In this document: positions 23,053-31,448 of the stretch, piece by piece
Layout of the letters: the number at the start of each line of letters is the position of its first letter
How positions within the stretch are numbered: position 1 is the stretch's first letter
Assembly: GCA_039809495.1 (NCBI GenBank)
Contig: JBDHVC010000002.1
Location: 62,001-126,000 of the forward strand
Length of the DNA: 64,000 bases
Direction: 5' to 3'
Source of the DNA: JAFLCL01 sp039809495
GTDB taxonomy: Bacteria; Myxococcota_A; Polyangia; Polyangiales; Sandaracinaceae
Program-made: the position numbers and the translations under genes
The notes under the pieces: model-generated
What the model was told of the DNA's origin: nothing
Database searches by the model: none
What the model saw: only the letters and a program-made list of their open reading frames with translations

Positions 23053-24510
23053 ATGAAACGCTGGTGGACGACCACGCTGACCGCATCGATCGCGCTCGCT
23101 TGCGCGCTCTTCGCGCGCGGAGGCGGCACGCTCGTCGAGGCTCAAGAGGCGGACGCGCGCGCGCGGATCGTGGCCCGCCCTCCGACGCCGAGGCCGGATC
23201 CCGCGGGCTCCGCGTCCCCGGCGCCGTCCCCCCTCGAGCGCCTCGCGATTCGACGCGAGACGCTCGCGAACGGCCTCCGCGTCGTCCTGAACCCCGACGC
23301 GAGCGTGCCCACCGTGGGGATCGCGGTCTACTACGACGTCGGCTCGCGCAACGAGGAGCGGGGGCGCTCCGGCTTCGCGCACCTCTTCGAGCACATGATG
23401 TTCCAGGGCTCGGCGAATGTCGGTAAGGGCGAGCACTTCGTCCTCATCACGAACCGGGGCGGCTCGATGAACGGGACGACGAGCGAGGATCGGACGAACT
23501 ACTTCGAGACCCTGCCCTCGAACGAGCTCGAGCTCGGCCTCTGGCTCGAGGCCGATCGCATGCGCTCGCTCGCCGTCACGGAGGAGAACTTCGAGAACCA
23601 GCGCTCCGTCGTGATGGACGAGCGCCGCCAGAGCTACGAGAACCGGCCCTACGCGCCGTCGTTCCTCCGCGCGAACGAGCTCGCGTACGGCGACTACTGG
23701 CCCTACGAGCACTCGACGATCGGCGACATGCAGGATCTCGAGAACGCGCCGCTCACCGCCGTGCAGGAGTTCTGGCGCGCGTACTACCCGCCGAACAACG
23801 CCGTCCTCTCGATCGCGGGCGACTTCGATCCCGACGAGGCGATGGCGCTCGTCCATCGCCACTTCGACGACATCGCGTCGCGGCCCGTGCCGAGCTACGC
23901 GCCCCCCGCGCTCCAGCCGCAGACGGCCGAGCGTCGCGACGCGATGGTCGATCGCCTGGCCGATCTGCCGGCGCTCCACGTCGCGTGGCACATCCCACCC
24001 TCGCGCGAGGCCGATCACTACGCGCTCGAGATCCTCTCGCTCGTGCTCGGCCACGGGCGCTCGTCGCGGCTCTATCGCGAGCTCGTCCACGAGCGCCAGC
24101 TCTTGAGCGAGATCAGCGTGAGCACCGACGACCGCCGCGGGCCGGACCTCTTCTCGGTCTTCGGCCTCGTCGCCGAGGGCCACACGCCGGACGAGGTCGA
24201 GCCGCTCATCTACGCGGAGCTCGATCGGATCGCCCGCGAAGGGATCACCGATCGCGAGTTCCAGCGCGTGAAGAACCAGGTGCGCTCCTTCTTCCTGTTC
24301 GGCCTCCAGGGCAACCTCGAGCGCGCGCGCAACCTCGCGGAATTCGAGCTCTACTGGGGGGACGCGAACCTCATCCGGGGTGAGCTCGATCGCTACCTCG
24401 CGGTGAGCCGAGACGACGTCCGGCGCGTCGCCGGGCGCTACTTCGCCGCGACGAACCGCTCGGTGCTCCAGGTGATGCCCGCGGCGGCGCCGGCGGGAGG
24501 TGCGTCGTGA
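23053..24510 (+). CDS. M16B zinc protease, catalytic subunit (exported)
   Basis: 485 aa with a signal peptide (residues 1-30, cut near V-E-A-Q-E). The inverted zinc motif H-L-F-E-H is at 110-114, and the third ligand Glu190 sits 76 residues later in V-V-M-D-E, the canonical HxxEH-x76-E arrangement of insulinase-type proteases. R-N-E-x-x-G-R-S-G-F-A-H precedes it. The second half is the usual inactive M16 lobe. Such enzymes degrade small unfolded peptides inside a closed chamber, here most likely in the periplasm. ATG at 23053 follows GGAGGAGCGAAC, a strong ribosome-binding site. The stop overlaps the start of the next gene as GTGA, and the neighbour is the matching non-catalytic subunit. Confidence 0.93.
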   Translation: MKRWWTTTLTASIALACALFARGGGTLVEAQEADARARIVARPPTPRPDPAGSASPAPSPLERLAIRRETLANGLRVVLNPDASVPTVGIAVYYDVGSRNEERGRSGFAHLFEHMMFQGSANVGKGEHFVLITNRGGSMNGTTSEDRTNYFETLPSNELELGLWLEADRMRSLAVTEENFENQRSVVMDERRQSYENRPYAPSFLRANELAYGDYWPYEHSTIGDMQDLENAPLTAVQEFWRAYYPPNNAVLSIAGDFDPDEAMALVHRHFDDIASRPVPSYAPPALQPQTAERRDAMVDRLADLPALHVAWHIPPSREADHYALEILSLVLGHGRSSRLYRELVHERQLLSEISVSTDDRRGPDLFSVFGLVAEGHTPDEVEPLIYAELDRIAREGITDREFQRVKNQVRSFFLFGLQGNLERARNLAEFELYWGDANLIRGELDRYLAVSRDDVRRVAGRYFAATNRSVLQVMPAAAPAGGAS

Positions 24511-26036
24511 AGCGCGAGCGCCTCTCGCTCCTCGTCGCCGCCTCGTTGTTCGGCGCGAGCGCGCTCGGCTGCGGAGGCGGCGAGGCGCCCGCGTCGGGCG
24601 AGCCGCCGGTCGTTTCGACGAGCGGTGACGAGGCACGGACGATCGAGCCGACCCCCGCGCCGCGCGAGCCGCCGCCCGCCTCCGCGACGCCGCGCGACGT
24701 CCACCTCCCGTCGACTTCGCGAGCGACGCTCCGCAACGGCCTCGAGGTGAACACCGTCGCGGACTCGCGGCTCCCGATCGTCTACGTGCGCCTCGTCGTC
24801 CGGAGCGGCCTCGCGCGCGACCCCGCGAACCTCCCCGGGCTCTCGCGGTTCGTCGGCGCGATGCTCGAGCAGGGCACGACGAGCCGCGACAGCGCCCGCC
24901 TCGCGGACGACATCGAGTACCTCGGCGCGAGCCTCAGCGTGAGCGTCGAGGCGGACTCGATGGCGCTCCAGATGCGGGGCACGGCGGACCAGCTCGACGC
25001 GATGCTCGAGCTCCTCGCCGACGTCGCGATGCACCCGGCGTTCGCGAGCGCGGAGATCGAGCGTGAGCGGAGCCAGCAGTCCGACCGGCTCGCCGTCGAG
25101 TACGCCGACCCCTCGGCGCTCGCGCGTCGCGAATTCTACCGCCTGGCCTACGGCGCGCACCCCTATGGCCACATCGACCTGACGCCGGCCTCGCTCCAGG
25201 CGATCCGGCGCGCCGATCTCGTCGCGTGGCACCGCACGCACTTCGTCCCGAGCAACGCGTTCGTCGTCGTCGTCGGAGACGTCACCGCCGAGGCCTCGTC
25301 ACGCGCGGTCGATCACGCGTTCCGCGCCTGGCGCGGGCCGAGCGTGCCGCCGCTCACGCTGCCCGAGGTCGCGCCGCGGACGGGCCGACGGATCCTCGTC
25401 GTCCACCGGCCGGGCTCGGTCCAGAGCGTCATCGCGATCGGGAACCTCGCGATCGCGCGCGCGGACACCGACTACATCCCGCTCGACGTCGCCAACCAGA
25501 TCCTCGGCGGCTCGGCCGCCTCGCGCCTCTTCCTCGATCTGCGCGAGCGTCGGAGCCTCACCTACGGCGCGTACAGCAGCGTCGACGAGCTCGTCGGCGT
25601 CTCGCCCTTCCGCGCGCGCGCCGCGGTGCCGAACGCCCGCACGGCGCCGGCGATGGACGGCTTCATGGAGCACCTCGAGCGCATCGTGCGCGAGGTCCCG
25701 CCGCTCGAGGAGGTGCGCGACGCCGAGCGCTACCTGAGCGACTCGTTCCCGCTCCAGATCGACACCTTCGGCCGGGTGGCGTGGATGGTCGCGTACCTGC
25801 GGCTCTTCGGCCTGCCGGACGACTACTGGGACACCTACCGCTCGCAGATCCGCGCCGTGACGCCCGAGGAGGCCCTCCGCGCGGCGCGGGCGCACATCCA
25901 CCCCGACGACGCGATCGTCGTCGTGGTCGGCGACGCGCTGGTCGTCGCCGACCCGCTGCGCCGCTGGGGCGAGGTGTCGATCATCGACACCTCGGGGACG
26001 CCGATGAACCCCACGCCCGCGCCGAGCACCGAGTGA
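24507..26036 (+). CDS. M16B protease-like lipoprotein, non-catalytic partner subunit
   Basis: 509 aa starting at GTG 24507, coupled by a 4-bp overlap to the catalytic subunit. The signal ends in S-A-L-G-C with lipidated Cys22. The M16 fold is clear (L-R-N-G-L-E-V, later L-F-L-D-L-R-E-R-R-S-L-T-Y-G-A-Y). The HxxEH position, however, reads S-R-F-V-G-A-M-L-E-Q-G with no zinc ligands. The Arg/Tyr pair near R-S-L-T-Y, which in heterodimeric M16B enzymes comes from the inactive subunit and binds substrate, is present. The pair therefore looks like a true two-subunit protease, with this half anchoring it to a membrane. glmS follows 81 bp downstream; GCGTGATAG at 26087-26095 may be part of its promoter. 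Confidence 0.92.
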   Translation: MKRERLSLLVAASLFGASALGCGGGEAPASGEPPVVSTSGDEARTIEPTPAPREPPPASATPRDVHLPSTSRATLRNGLEVNTVADSRLPIVYVRLVVRSGLARDPANLPGLSRFVGAMLEQGTTSRDSARLADDIEYLGASLSVSVEADSMALQMRGTADQLDAMLELLADVAMHPAFASAEIERERSQQSDRLAVEYADPSALARREFYRLAYGAHPYGHIDLTPASLQAIRRADLVAWHRTHFVPSNAFVVVVGDVTAEASSRAVDHAFRAWRGPSVPPLTLPEVAPRTGRRILVVHRPGSVQSVIAIGNLAIARADTDYIPLDVANQILGGSAASRLFLDLRERRSLTYGAYSSVDELVGVSPFRARAAVPNARTAPAMDGFMEHLERIVREVPPLEEVRDAERYLSDSFPLQIDTFGRVAWMVAYLRLFGLPDDYWDTYRSQIRAVTPEEALRAARAHIHPDDAIVVVVGDALVVADPLRRWGEVSIIDTSGTPMNPTPAPSTE

Positions 26037-26117
26037 TCCGCGTGCTCGCGCCGAGCTGGTGCGTCAGAGCGGCGGCTCGTCGCACGGCGTGATAGACGCG
26101 CGGCTGGAGGTTCTTCG

Positions 26118-27956
26118 ATGTGTGGCATCGTCGGGTACGTCGGTAGCGAGCCTGTGGCGCCGATCCTCCTCGACGGACTGCGTCGCCTCGAGTATCGGGG
26201 CTACGACTCCGCGGGCGTCGCGATCCACACCGAGGGCGGGCGGATCGGCATCGCCCGCGCCGTCGGGAAGCTGCGGAACCTCGAGGCCCAGCTCGAGCGC
26301 GCGCCGATCGTCGGCACCGTGGGCATCGGCCACACGCGCTGGGCGACGCACGGGCGGCCCTCGGAGACGAACGCTCACCCGCACGCCGCGGGACCGGTCG
26401 TCGTCGTCCACAACGGGATCATCGAGAACCACCTCGCGCTCCGCGCGCGCCTCGAGGAGCGCGGCGCGACGATCGCGAGCGACACCGACACCGAGCTCGT
26501 CGCGCACCTGATCCGCTTCAAGGTCGACGAGGGCCTCGACCTCGAGGCGGCGGTGCGCTCGGCCCTCCTCGAGCTCCGCGGCGCGTACGCCCTCGCCGTC
26601 ATCTCGAGCCTCGAGCCGGATCGCATCGTCGTCGCGAAGTCCTCGAGCCCGCTCGTCATCGGCCTCGCGGACGGGGCGAGCTTCTGCGGCTCGGACGTGC
26701 CGGCGCTCTTGCCCTACACGCGCCGGATGATCTTCCTCGAGGACGGAGATCTCGCGGTCCTCGAGCGCGGCGGCGTGCGGATCCGGCGGATCGACACCGG
26801 CGAGGAGGTCGCGCGCCCCGAGCGGACGATCGACTGGTCGCCCGTCATGGCCGAGAAGGGCGGCTTCAAGCACTTCATGCTGAAGGAGATCCACGAGCAG
26901 CCGCGCGCGCTCGAGGACACGCTCCGCGGCCGCCTCGATCGCGAGAACGCGGACATCCACGGGCGGGAGATCGGGCTCTCGGACGAGGACGCGCGCGCCG
27001 TGCGCCGCGTCTACCTCGTCGCGTGCGGGACGAGCCACCACGCCGCGATGGTGGGCCGCTACTACCTCGAGCAGATCGCGAAGATCCCGGCGACCGTCGA
27101 GCTCGCGAGCGAGTTCCGTGGCCGTGATCCGCTCGTCGGCGAGGGCGATCTCGTCGTCGCCGTCAGCCAGTCCGGGGAGACGATCGACACGCTGATGGCC
27201 GCGCGCGAGGCCAAGGAGCAGGGCGCGCGGATCCTCGCCATCGCGAACGTCATCGGCAGCGCGATCCCTCGGCTCGCGCACGGCGCGCTCTACACGTACG
27301 CGGGGCCGGAGATCGGGGTGGCCTCGACCAAGTGCTTCTCGACCCAGGTCGCGACCCTCCTCATGCTCGCGATCTGGCTCGCCCGCCGGCGCGGGACGCT
27401 GGACGAGGCGGGGGCGCGGGAGCTGATCGAGGGGCTCGCGCGGCTTCCGAGCCAGATGCGCGACGTCGTGATCGGCACGCGTCAGCTCGTGGCGAACCTC
27501 GCGAAGCGCTATCGCGACGCGCGAGACGTGCTCTTCCTCGGTCGCGGCTACTCGTTCCCGATCGCGCTCGAGGGCGCGCTCAAGCTGAAGGAGATCAGCT
27601 ACGTCCACGCCGAGGGCTACGCGGCGGGCGAGATGAAGCACGGGCCCATCGCGCTCATCGACGCGCAGGTCCCGGTCCTCGTCCTCATGCCGAGGGACCG
27701 CTGGTACGAGCGCACCGTGTCGAACGTCGCGGAGGTGATGGCGCGCGAGGGCCGCGTCGTCGCGATCGCGAGCGAAGGAGACGAGGCGGCGCAGCGGCTC
27801 GCCGAGGACGTCCTCGAGATCCCCCTCGTCCCCGAGCCGCTCACGCCGATGCTCTCGGTCCTGCCGATGCAGCTCTACGCGTACTACGTCGCCGACTTCA
27901 AGGGCACCGACGTCGATCAGCCCCGCAACCTGGCCAAGACGGTGACGGTCGAGTGA
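26118..27956 (+). CDS. glmS: Glutamine-fructose-6-phosphate aminotransferase
   Basis: 612 aa, matching GlmS (about 610). The N-terminal glutaminase domain begins M-C-G-I-V-G-Y-V-G with nucleophile Cys2 and has G-H-T-R-W-A-T-H-G near residue 73. Two SIS isomerase domains follow, with A-C-G-T-S-H-H-A and later S-Q-S-G-E-T-I-D-T. The end is P-R-N-L-A-K-T-V-T-V-E, the conserved C-terminal tail. It makes glucosamine-6-phosphate from fructose-6-phosphate and glutamine, the entry to peptidoglycan and LPS amino sugars. The ATG has GGAGG 8 bp upstream. No glmS ribozyme-like structure was recognised in the 81-bp leader, which is too short for one. The 3' end overlaps a glycosyltransferase gene (GTGA). 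Confidence 0.97.
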   Translation: MCGIVGYVGSEPVAPILLDGLRRLEYRGYDSAGVAIHTEGGRIGIARAVGKLRNLEAQLERAPIVGTVGIGHTRWATHGRPSETNAHPHAAGPVVVVHNGIIENHLALRARLEERGATIASDTDTELVAHLIRFKVDEGLDLEAAVRSALLELRGAYALAVISSLEPDRIVVAKSSSPLVIGLADGASFCGSDVPALLPYTRRMIFLEDGDLAVLERGGVRIRRIDTGEEVARPERTIDWSPVMAEKGGFKHFMLKEIHEQPRALEDTLRGRLDRENADIHGREIGLSDEDARAVRRVYLVACGTSHHAAMVGRYYLEQIAKIPATVELASEFRGRDPLVGEGDLVVAVSQSGETIDTLMAAREAKEQGARILAIANVIGSAIPRLAHGALYTYAGPEIGVASTKCFSTQVATLLMLAIWLARRRGTLDEAGARELIEGLARLPSQMRDVVIGTRQLVANLAKRYRDARDVLFLGRGYSFPIALEGALKLKEISYVHAEGYAAGEMKHGPIALIDAQVPVLVLMPRDRWYERTVSNVAEVMAREGRVVAIASEGDEAAQRLAEDVLEIPLVPEPLTPMLSVLPMQLYAYYVADFKGTDVDQPRNLAKTVTVE

Positions 27957-28720
27957 GCGAGGAGCTCGGGACGACCCCGCGCGCGTCGAGGGCGCGCCCT
28001 CGCTCGGACCGCCGGGCACACCGCTCCCTCCGCGTCTTCGTCGTCGTGCCCGCGCGCAACGAGGCCTCGCGGATCGCGGCGGTGATCCGGACGATGCCGC
28101 GCCGCGTCGAGCGCATCGTCCTCGTCGACGACGCGAGCGAGGACGCGACGAGCGCGCGCGCGATCGAGGTCGGTGATCCGCGGCTCGTCGTCGTCACGCA
28201 CCCGCGCCGGCGGGGGGTCGGGGCCGCGATCGAGGCGGGCTACCGGAGGGCGTTCGCCGACGGCGCGGACGTGGTGGTCGTCATGGCGGGTGACGCGCAG
28301 ATGGATCCCGACGACCTCGCGGCGCTCGTCGCCCCGCTCGACGCGGGCGAGGCGGGCTACGTGAAGGGCAATCGGCTCGACCACGCGCGCGCGCGGAGCG
28401 AGATGCCCGCGCTGCGGCGCGTCGGGGGCGAGGCGCTCTCGGCGCTCACGTCGCTCGCGACGGGGCGGGTCGTGAGGGACTCGCAGTGCGGCTACACCGC
28501 GCTCGATCGCGCGAGCTGGGAGGTCCTCGCGCGCGCGCCGCTCTGGCCCTCGTATGGCTACCCGAACGACATCCTCGTGCGGCTCTCGCGCGCCGGTGTC
28601 GAGGTCCGCGACGTCCCGGTTCGCCCCGTGTACGTCGACAAGCGCGGCGGGATGCGCGTTCGGCACGCCCTCGTCCTCGTCCCCTGGGTCCTCACCCGCG
28701 CGCTCTTGCGAACCCGGTAG
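27953..28720 (+). CDS. Family 2 glycosyltransferase (dolichyl-phosphate-mannose-synthase-like)
   Basis: 255 aa from GTG 27953, translationally coupled to glmS. After a basic, disordered start of about 25 residues comes the GT-A core: V-F-V-V-V-P-A-R-N-E-A-S-R-I, then V-L-V-D-D-A-S-E-D-A-T, and the metal-binding region V-V-V-M-A-G-D-A-Q-M-D. Later D-S-Q-C-G-Y-T-A marks the acceptor loop found in polyprenyl-phosphate glycosyltransferases. There is no membrane domain except a hydrophobic C-terminal end (V-L-V-P-W-V-L). It probably transfers a sugar to a lipid carrier or envelope glycan at the inner membrane. With glmS before it and a second glycosyltransferase after it, this is a small cell-envelope sugar operon. 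Confidence 0.85.
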   Translation: MSEELGTTPRASRARPRSDRRAHRSLRVFVVVPARNEASRIAAVIRTMPRRVERIVLVDDASEDATSARAIEVGDPRLVVVTHPRRRGVGAAIEAGYRRAFADGADVVVVMAGDAQMDPDDLAALVAPLDAGEAGYVKGNRLDHARARSEMPALRRVGGEALSALTSLATGRVVRDSQCGYTALDRASWEVLARAPLWPSYGYPNDILVRLSRAGVEVRDVPVRPVYVDKRGGMRVRHALVLVPWVLTRALLRTR

Positions 28721-28722
28721 CG

Positions 28723-29907
28723 ATGCACCTCGGCGTCCCGACCACCTCGTATCCGCGGCATCGAGGCGACGTCGCGGGGGCGTTCGTCCGCGAGCTCTGC
28801 CTCGCGCTCGTCGATCGCGGCCACAGGGTGGAGGTGCTCGCGCCCGACGACCCGGCGGCGCTCGATCTCCGCGACGACGGCGTCCAGGTGACACGGCTCG
28901 AGGCGCGCGCGCCGGGGCTCGGGCGGGCGTTCTATGGCGCGGGTTTCCCCGACAACATCGCGCGCGACCCGACGGCGCTCGTGAGCGCGGGCGTCTTCGT
29001 CGGCGCGCTCCTTCAGGCGCTCGCCGCTCGCCCGCGCTTCGACGCGATCATCAGCCACTGGGCCCTGCCCTGCGCCCTCGCGACGCGGCTCGTGTCGCGC
29101 GTGCACCCGCACGTGGCCGTCTGGCACTCGGGCGACGTGAGCCTCGCGCGCCGCCTCCTCGGCGCGAGCGCGTGGCGTCGCTTGAGGCCGATCGCGGACG
29201 AGCACGTCTTCGTCGCGGAGCACCTGCGGGACCGGCTGGGCGCGCGGGGGCGAGGGGTCGTGATCCCGATGGGGATCCGGCCGCCAGGGCGGCCGCCGGA
29301 CCGCGCTCCTTCAGGCGCTCGCCGCTTCTCCGCGCTCGTCCTCGCTCGCCTCGTCCCGATCAAGCGGATCGAGCTCGCGATCGAGGCGTGCGTCGAGGCG
29401 TCGGTGCCGCTCGTCGTGGCGGGCGAGGGTCCCGAGCGCGCTCGTCTCGAGCGCTTGGCGCGCGATCGCGGCGGGGACGTCCGCTTCGTCGGCGTCCTCG
29501 ACGGCGAGCGGAAGGAGCAGGCGTTCCGATCCGCGGACGTGTTCTTGTCGACGTCGGCGTGCTCGGCGAGCGGCCCGAGCGAGGGCTATCCGGTCGCGCC
29601 GCGCGAGGCGCTCGCGCACGGGCTCGTCGTCCTCGCCACCGATGATCCCGTCCACCGCGAGCTGGCGCGCCGGTGCTCGCCGTCGGTCGTGCTCGCGCCG
29701 CGCGAGGCGCTCGCTCGGCGGCTCGCGGAGCTGAGGCGCTCGCGCGAGCGCTTCGACGCCCTCGCGCGTGCCGCGCCCGGGAGCGTCGAGGGCGACGCCT
29801 GGCCGAGGATCGCGGAGCGCTTCGAGGCGCTCGTTCAGAGCTCGACGCGGCGCGCGTCGGGTCGGGGCGAGAGGATCAGCGCGCTCGGATCGATCCGCGC
29901 CGGGTGA
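28723..29907 (+). CDS. GT4-type glycosyltransferase (GT-B fold)
   Basis: 394 aa, starting ATG 28723, 2 bp after the previous stop. The N-terminal half has a glycosyltransferase-4 pattern: T-T-S-Y-P-R-H-R-G-D-V-A-G-A-F-V near the start and a glycine-rich loop. The C-terminal nucleotide-sugar domain has L-A-R-L-V-P-I-K-R, V-A-G-E-G-P-E-R, and the E-G-Y-P-V-A-P-R-E-A-L-A-H-G motif with the catalytic-type E-x7-E. It is expected to build an exopolysaccharide or O-antigen-like glycan in the cytoplasm. The last 73 bp overlap the convergent gene at 29835. Donor and acceptor cannot be deduced. Confidence 0.86.
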   Translation: MHLGVPTTSYPRHRGDVAGAFVRELCLALVDRGHRVEVLAPDDPAALDLRDDGVQVTRLEARAPGLGRAFYGAGFPDNIARDPTALVSAGVFVGALLQALAARPRFDAIISHWALPCALATRLVSRVHPHVAVWHSGDVSLARRLLGASAWRRLRPIADEHVFVAEHLRDRLGARGRGVVIPMGIRPPGRPPDRAPSGARRFSALVLARLVPIKRIELAIEACVEASVPLVVAGEGPERARLERLARDRGGDVRFVGVLDGERKEQAFRSADVFLSTSACSASGPSEGYPVAPREALAHGLVVLATDDPVHRELARRCSPSVVLAPREALARRLAELRRSRERFDALARAAPGSVEGDAWPRIAERFEALVQSSTRRASGRGERISALGSIRAG

Positions 29908-30584
29908 CGCAGGCGCTCGAGGTCGATCCGATGGAGGTCGCCGCCGAGCTCGAGCGCGAGGGCACGCTCGATGCGGCCAGCGTCCGCGCCCTCGGTGTGG
30001 ACGCGCAAGACGATCCGCTCGAGGGCGCCGAAGGGTGCGCGCGGTACGAGTTCGACCACGGCGCGCGCGCCGCGATCGTCGAGGGTGCGCGCGTCGAAGA
30101 GCGCGCTCGGATCGGCGCCGTCCAGGATCGCGCGGTACGCGGCGAACGGCGTCTCCGCGTGCGAGACGAGGAGGAGCGGTGGGCTCGTGGTGGGGTCGAG
30201 GGCCTCGAACCCATCGGCGCGGAGCGCGAGCTCGACGCCACCCTCGATCGTGAGGCGAGCCCCGTCCCGGGTCAGGTGGAGCGTGCCCCGCTCGACGACG
30301 GTGCGCGCGTAGGCGTGGTCGTGACGCTCGAGGGTCACGGGGCCCGTCGCGGAGGGGTGCGCTCGCGCGTAGCGGGCGAGGAGGGTCAGGATCGGGAGCG
30401 CCTCGGACGCTTGGCTCACCGCTCGGTGCGGGAGGAGCGCCGCCGTGAGAGCCAGCGAGATGCCCGCGATCCCCGCGAGAATTCGGGGGGCGTTGCCCCC
30501 GAGCGGGCTCGGACGGTACGATGGGATCGTCCCGTCGGAATCAGGTGCGCGGATCGGGTGTTCTCGAACCAACGGAGGTCCCAT
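29835..30584 (-). CDS. LolA-like outer-membrane lipoprotein carrier family protein
   Basis: About 249 aa. A hydrophobic segment (I-L-A-G-I-A-G-I-S-L-A-L-T-A-A-L) at about residues 34-49 could be a signal anchor. The rest resembles LolA: short strands such as G-T-L-H-L-T-R-D-G-A-R-L, the central V-V-E-L-V-P-R-A-P-F-G-A-L-E-R-I-V-L-R-V, and the typical ending P-A-R-I-D-P-S-A-L-I-L-S-P-R-P-D. LolA shuttles lipoproteins across the periplasm. Similarity is visible mainly in the C-terminal third. The start is unsure: ATG 30584 shares the sequence CCATGG with the ATG of the divergent DUF465 gene, and a TTG at 30572 is possible. The long N-terminal stretch before the hydrophobic part is odd for a signal peptide. 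Confidence 0.6.
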   Translation of the reverse strand: MGPPLVREHPIRAPDSDGTIPSYRPSPLGGNAPRILAGIAGISLALTAALLPHRAVSQASEALPILTLLARYARAHPSATGPVTLERHDHAYARTVVERGTLHLTRDGARLTIEGGVELALRADGFEALDPTTSPPLLLVSHAETPFAAYRAILDGADPSALFDARTLDDRGARAVVELVPRAPFGALERIVLRVHTEGADAGRIERALALELGGDLHRIDLERLRHPARIDPSALILSPRPDARRVEL

Positions 30585-30765
30585 GGCGTCGAGCGACAAG
30601 AAGGAGATCGATCGGCTGGAGCGTCGCCACCGCAAGCTGAAGGAGAGGGTGGCCCAGTATGAGTCGAGGCTCTACCTCTCTCCGAACGAGGAGCGCGAGC
30701 TCATGGACATGAAGAAAGAGAAGCTCGCGACGAAAGACATGATCGCGATGCTGGATCAGTCCTGA
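30583..30765 (+). CDS. Small DUF465/YdcH-family protein
   Basis: 60 aa, very charged and helical: D-K-K-E-I-D-R-L-E-R-R-H near the start, then L-S-P-N-E-E-R-E-L-M-D-M-K-K-E-K-L-A-T-K-D-M-I. The closing K-K-x-K-L-x-x-K-D-x-I pattern is the DUF465 signature. Length fits the family (55-75 aa). It should form an antiparallel coiled coil; the cellular role is unknown. GGAGG lies 6 bp before the ATG at 30583. The ATG overlaps the start codon region of the opposite-strand LolA-like gene. A terminator-like hairpin follows at 30797-30826. Confidence 0.88.
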   Translation: MASSDKKEIDRLERRHRKLKERVAQYESRLYLSPNEERELMDMKKEKLATKDMIAMLDQS

Positions 30766-30796
30766 CGGGAGCGGACGCGAGATCCGGATCGGAGGA

Positions 30797-30826
30797 GACG
30801 CCTCGGTGCTCGACCACCGGGGCGTC
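30797..30826 (+). terminator. Hairpin downstream of the DUF465 gene
   Basis: GACGCCTCGGTG and CCACCGGGGCGTC pair into a 12-bp stem with one T/G wobble around a short CTCGA-type loop, then TTCG. There is only a weak T run, so it could also serve the leftward gene ending at 30866, but the spacing fits the rightward DUF465 transcript. Confidence 0.55.
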
Positions 30827-30865
30827 TTCGCGTCGGACGCGGAGAGGACGAGACGAAGGCGAGGG

Positions 30866-31267
30866 TCAATCGGCTCTCGTCTCGGGTGAGCGCGCTCGGT
30901 AGCTCATCGGCGCGGTCGGCGTGAGGTCGGAGAGCGTCCGATCCATGAGCTCGCGCTGTTCACGGCGCAGCCCCACCGCGTCGCTGCCCGCGACCTCGCG
31001 CGCCAAGGCGAGGTGGTAGAGAGCGTCGTCGAGCCGGCCGAGCCGGTACTCGGTCATCCCGCGCAGGTAGAGGTATCGCGCCCGATCGTGCGGCTCCATG
31101 CGGCCGACGTTGTCGTCGCCGACCAGCTCGAGCCACGCGAGCGCGGCCTCGGGTCGCGCCGCGTCGTAGGCGAGCTCCGCCTGTCGAATCTCGTTCGTCC
31201 AGCTCGCGCAGCCAGCGCCGAGCGCGAGCGCCACGAGAACGACGCAAGAAGGAGCGCCGATCCGCAT
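30866..31267 (-). CDS. Small lipoprotein with TPR-like helices
   Basis: About 133 aa from ATG 31267, where M-R-I-G-A-P-S-C begins a signal peptide ending in L-G-A-G-C. ATGs at 31303 and 31327 are alternative starts. The mature part has paired amphipathic helices with A-E-L-A-Y-D-A-A-R-P-E-A-A-L-A-W-L-E-L and then R-A-R-Y-L-Y-L-R-G-M-T-E-Y-R-L-G-R-L-D-D-A-L-Y-H. These are one or two tetratricopeptide-like repeats, a protein-binding fold. No recognised family name. It is probably an envelope scaffold lipoprotein. The gene stands alone: downstream is the DUF465 hairpin, upstream is the repeat-rich stretch described below. Confidence 0.7.
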   Translation of the reverse strand: MRIGAPSCVVLVALALGAGCASWTNEIRQAELAYDAARPEAALAWLELVGDDNVGRMEPHDRARYLYLRGMTEYRLGRLDDALYHLALAREVAGSDAVGLRREQRELMDRTLSDLTPTAPMSYRARSPETRAD

Positions 31268-31373
31268 CGTCGCTCGCCACGCTCGTCGCAGGAGGTCCAG
31301 CATCCGGGCCAGCATGCGGGGGAGCATACGACGCGGAATGGCGTCTCGGGGAGGGTTGTTCCACCCAGCGACG

Positions 31374-31409
31374 CGAGAAAAGAAAGAGGGTGGCTCGAGA
31401 GCCACCCTC
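31374..31409 (-). terminator. Strong rho-independent terminator on the minus strand
   Basis: GAGGGTGGCTC and GAGCCACCCTC (31386-31409) pair perfectly over 11 bp. On the minus strand the stem is followed by TTTCTTTTCTC. It lies 40 bp after the stop of the low-complexity minus-strand frame ending at 31449 and before the lipoprotein gene at 31267, so it ends a leftward transcript that starts somewhere in 31.45-32.05 kb. Confidence 0.75.
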
Positions 31410-31448
31410 CTCCTTCCGGACCGGGCACCGATCGACGGGCCGAGCCGG

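Noticed and set aside
26037..26117. glmS ribozyme in the glmS leader
   Set aside because: The leader is only 81 bp, too short for the ribozyme, and no matching core was seen.
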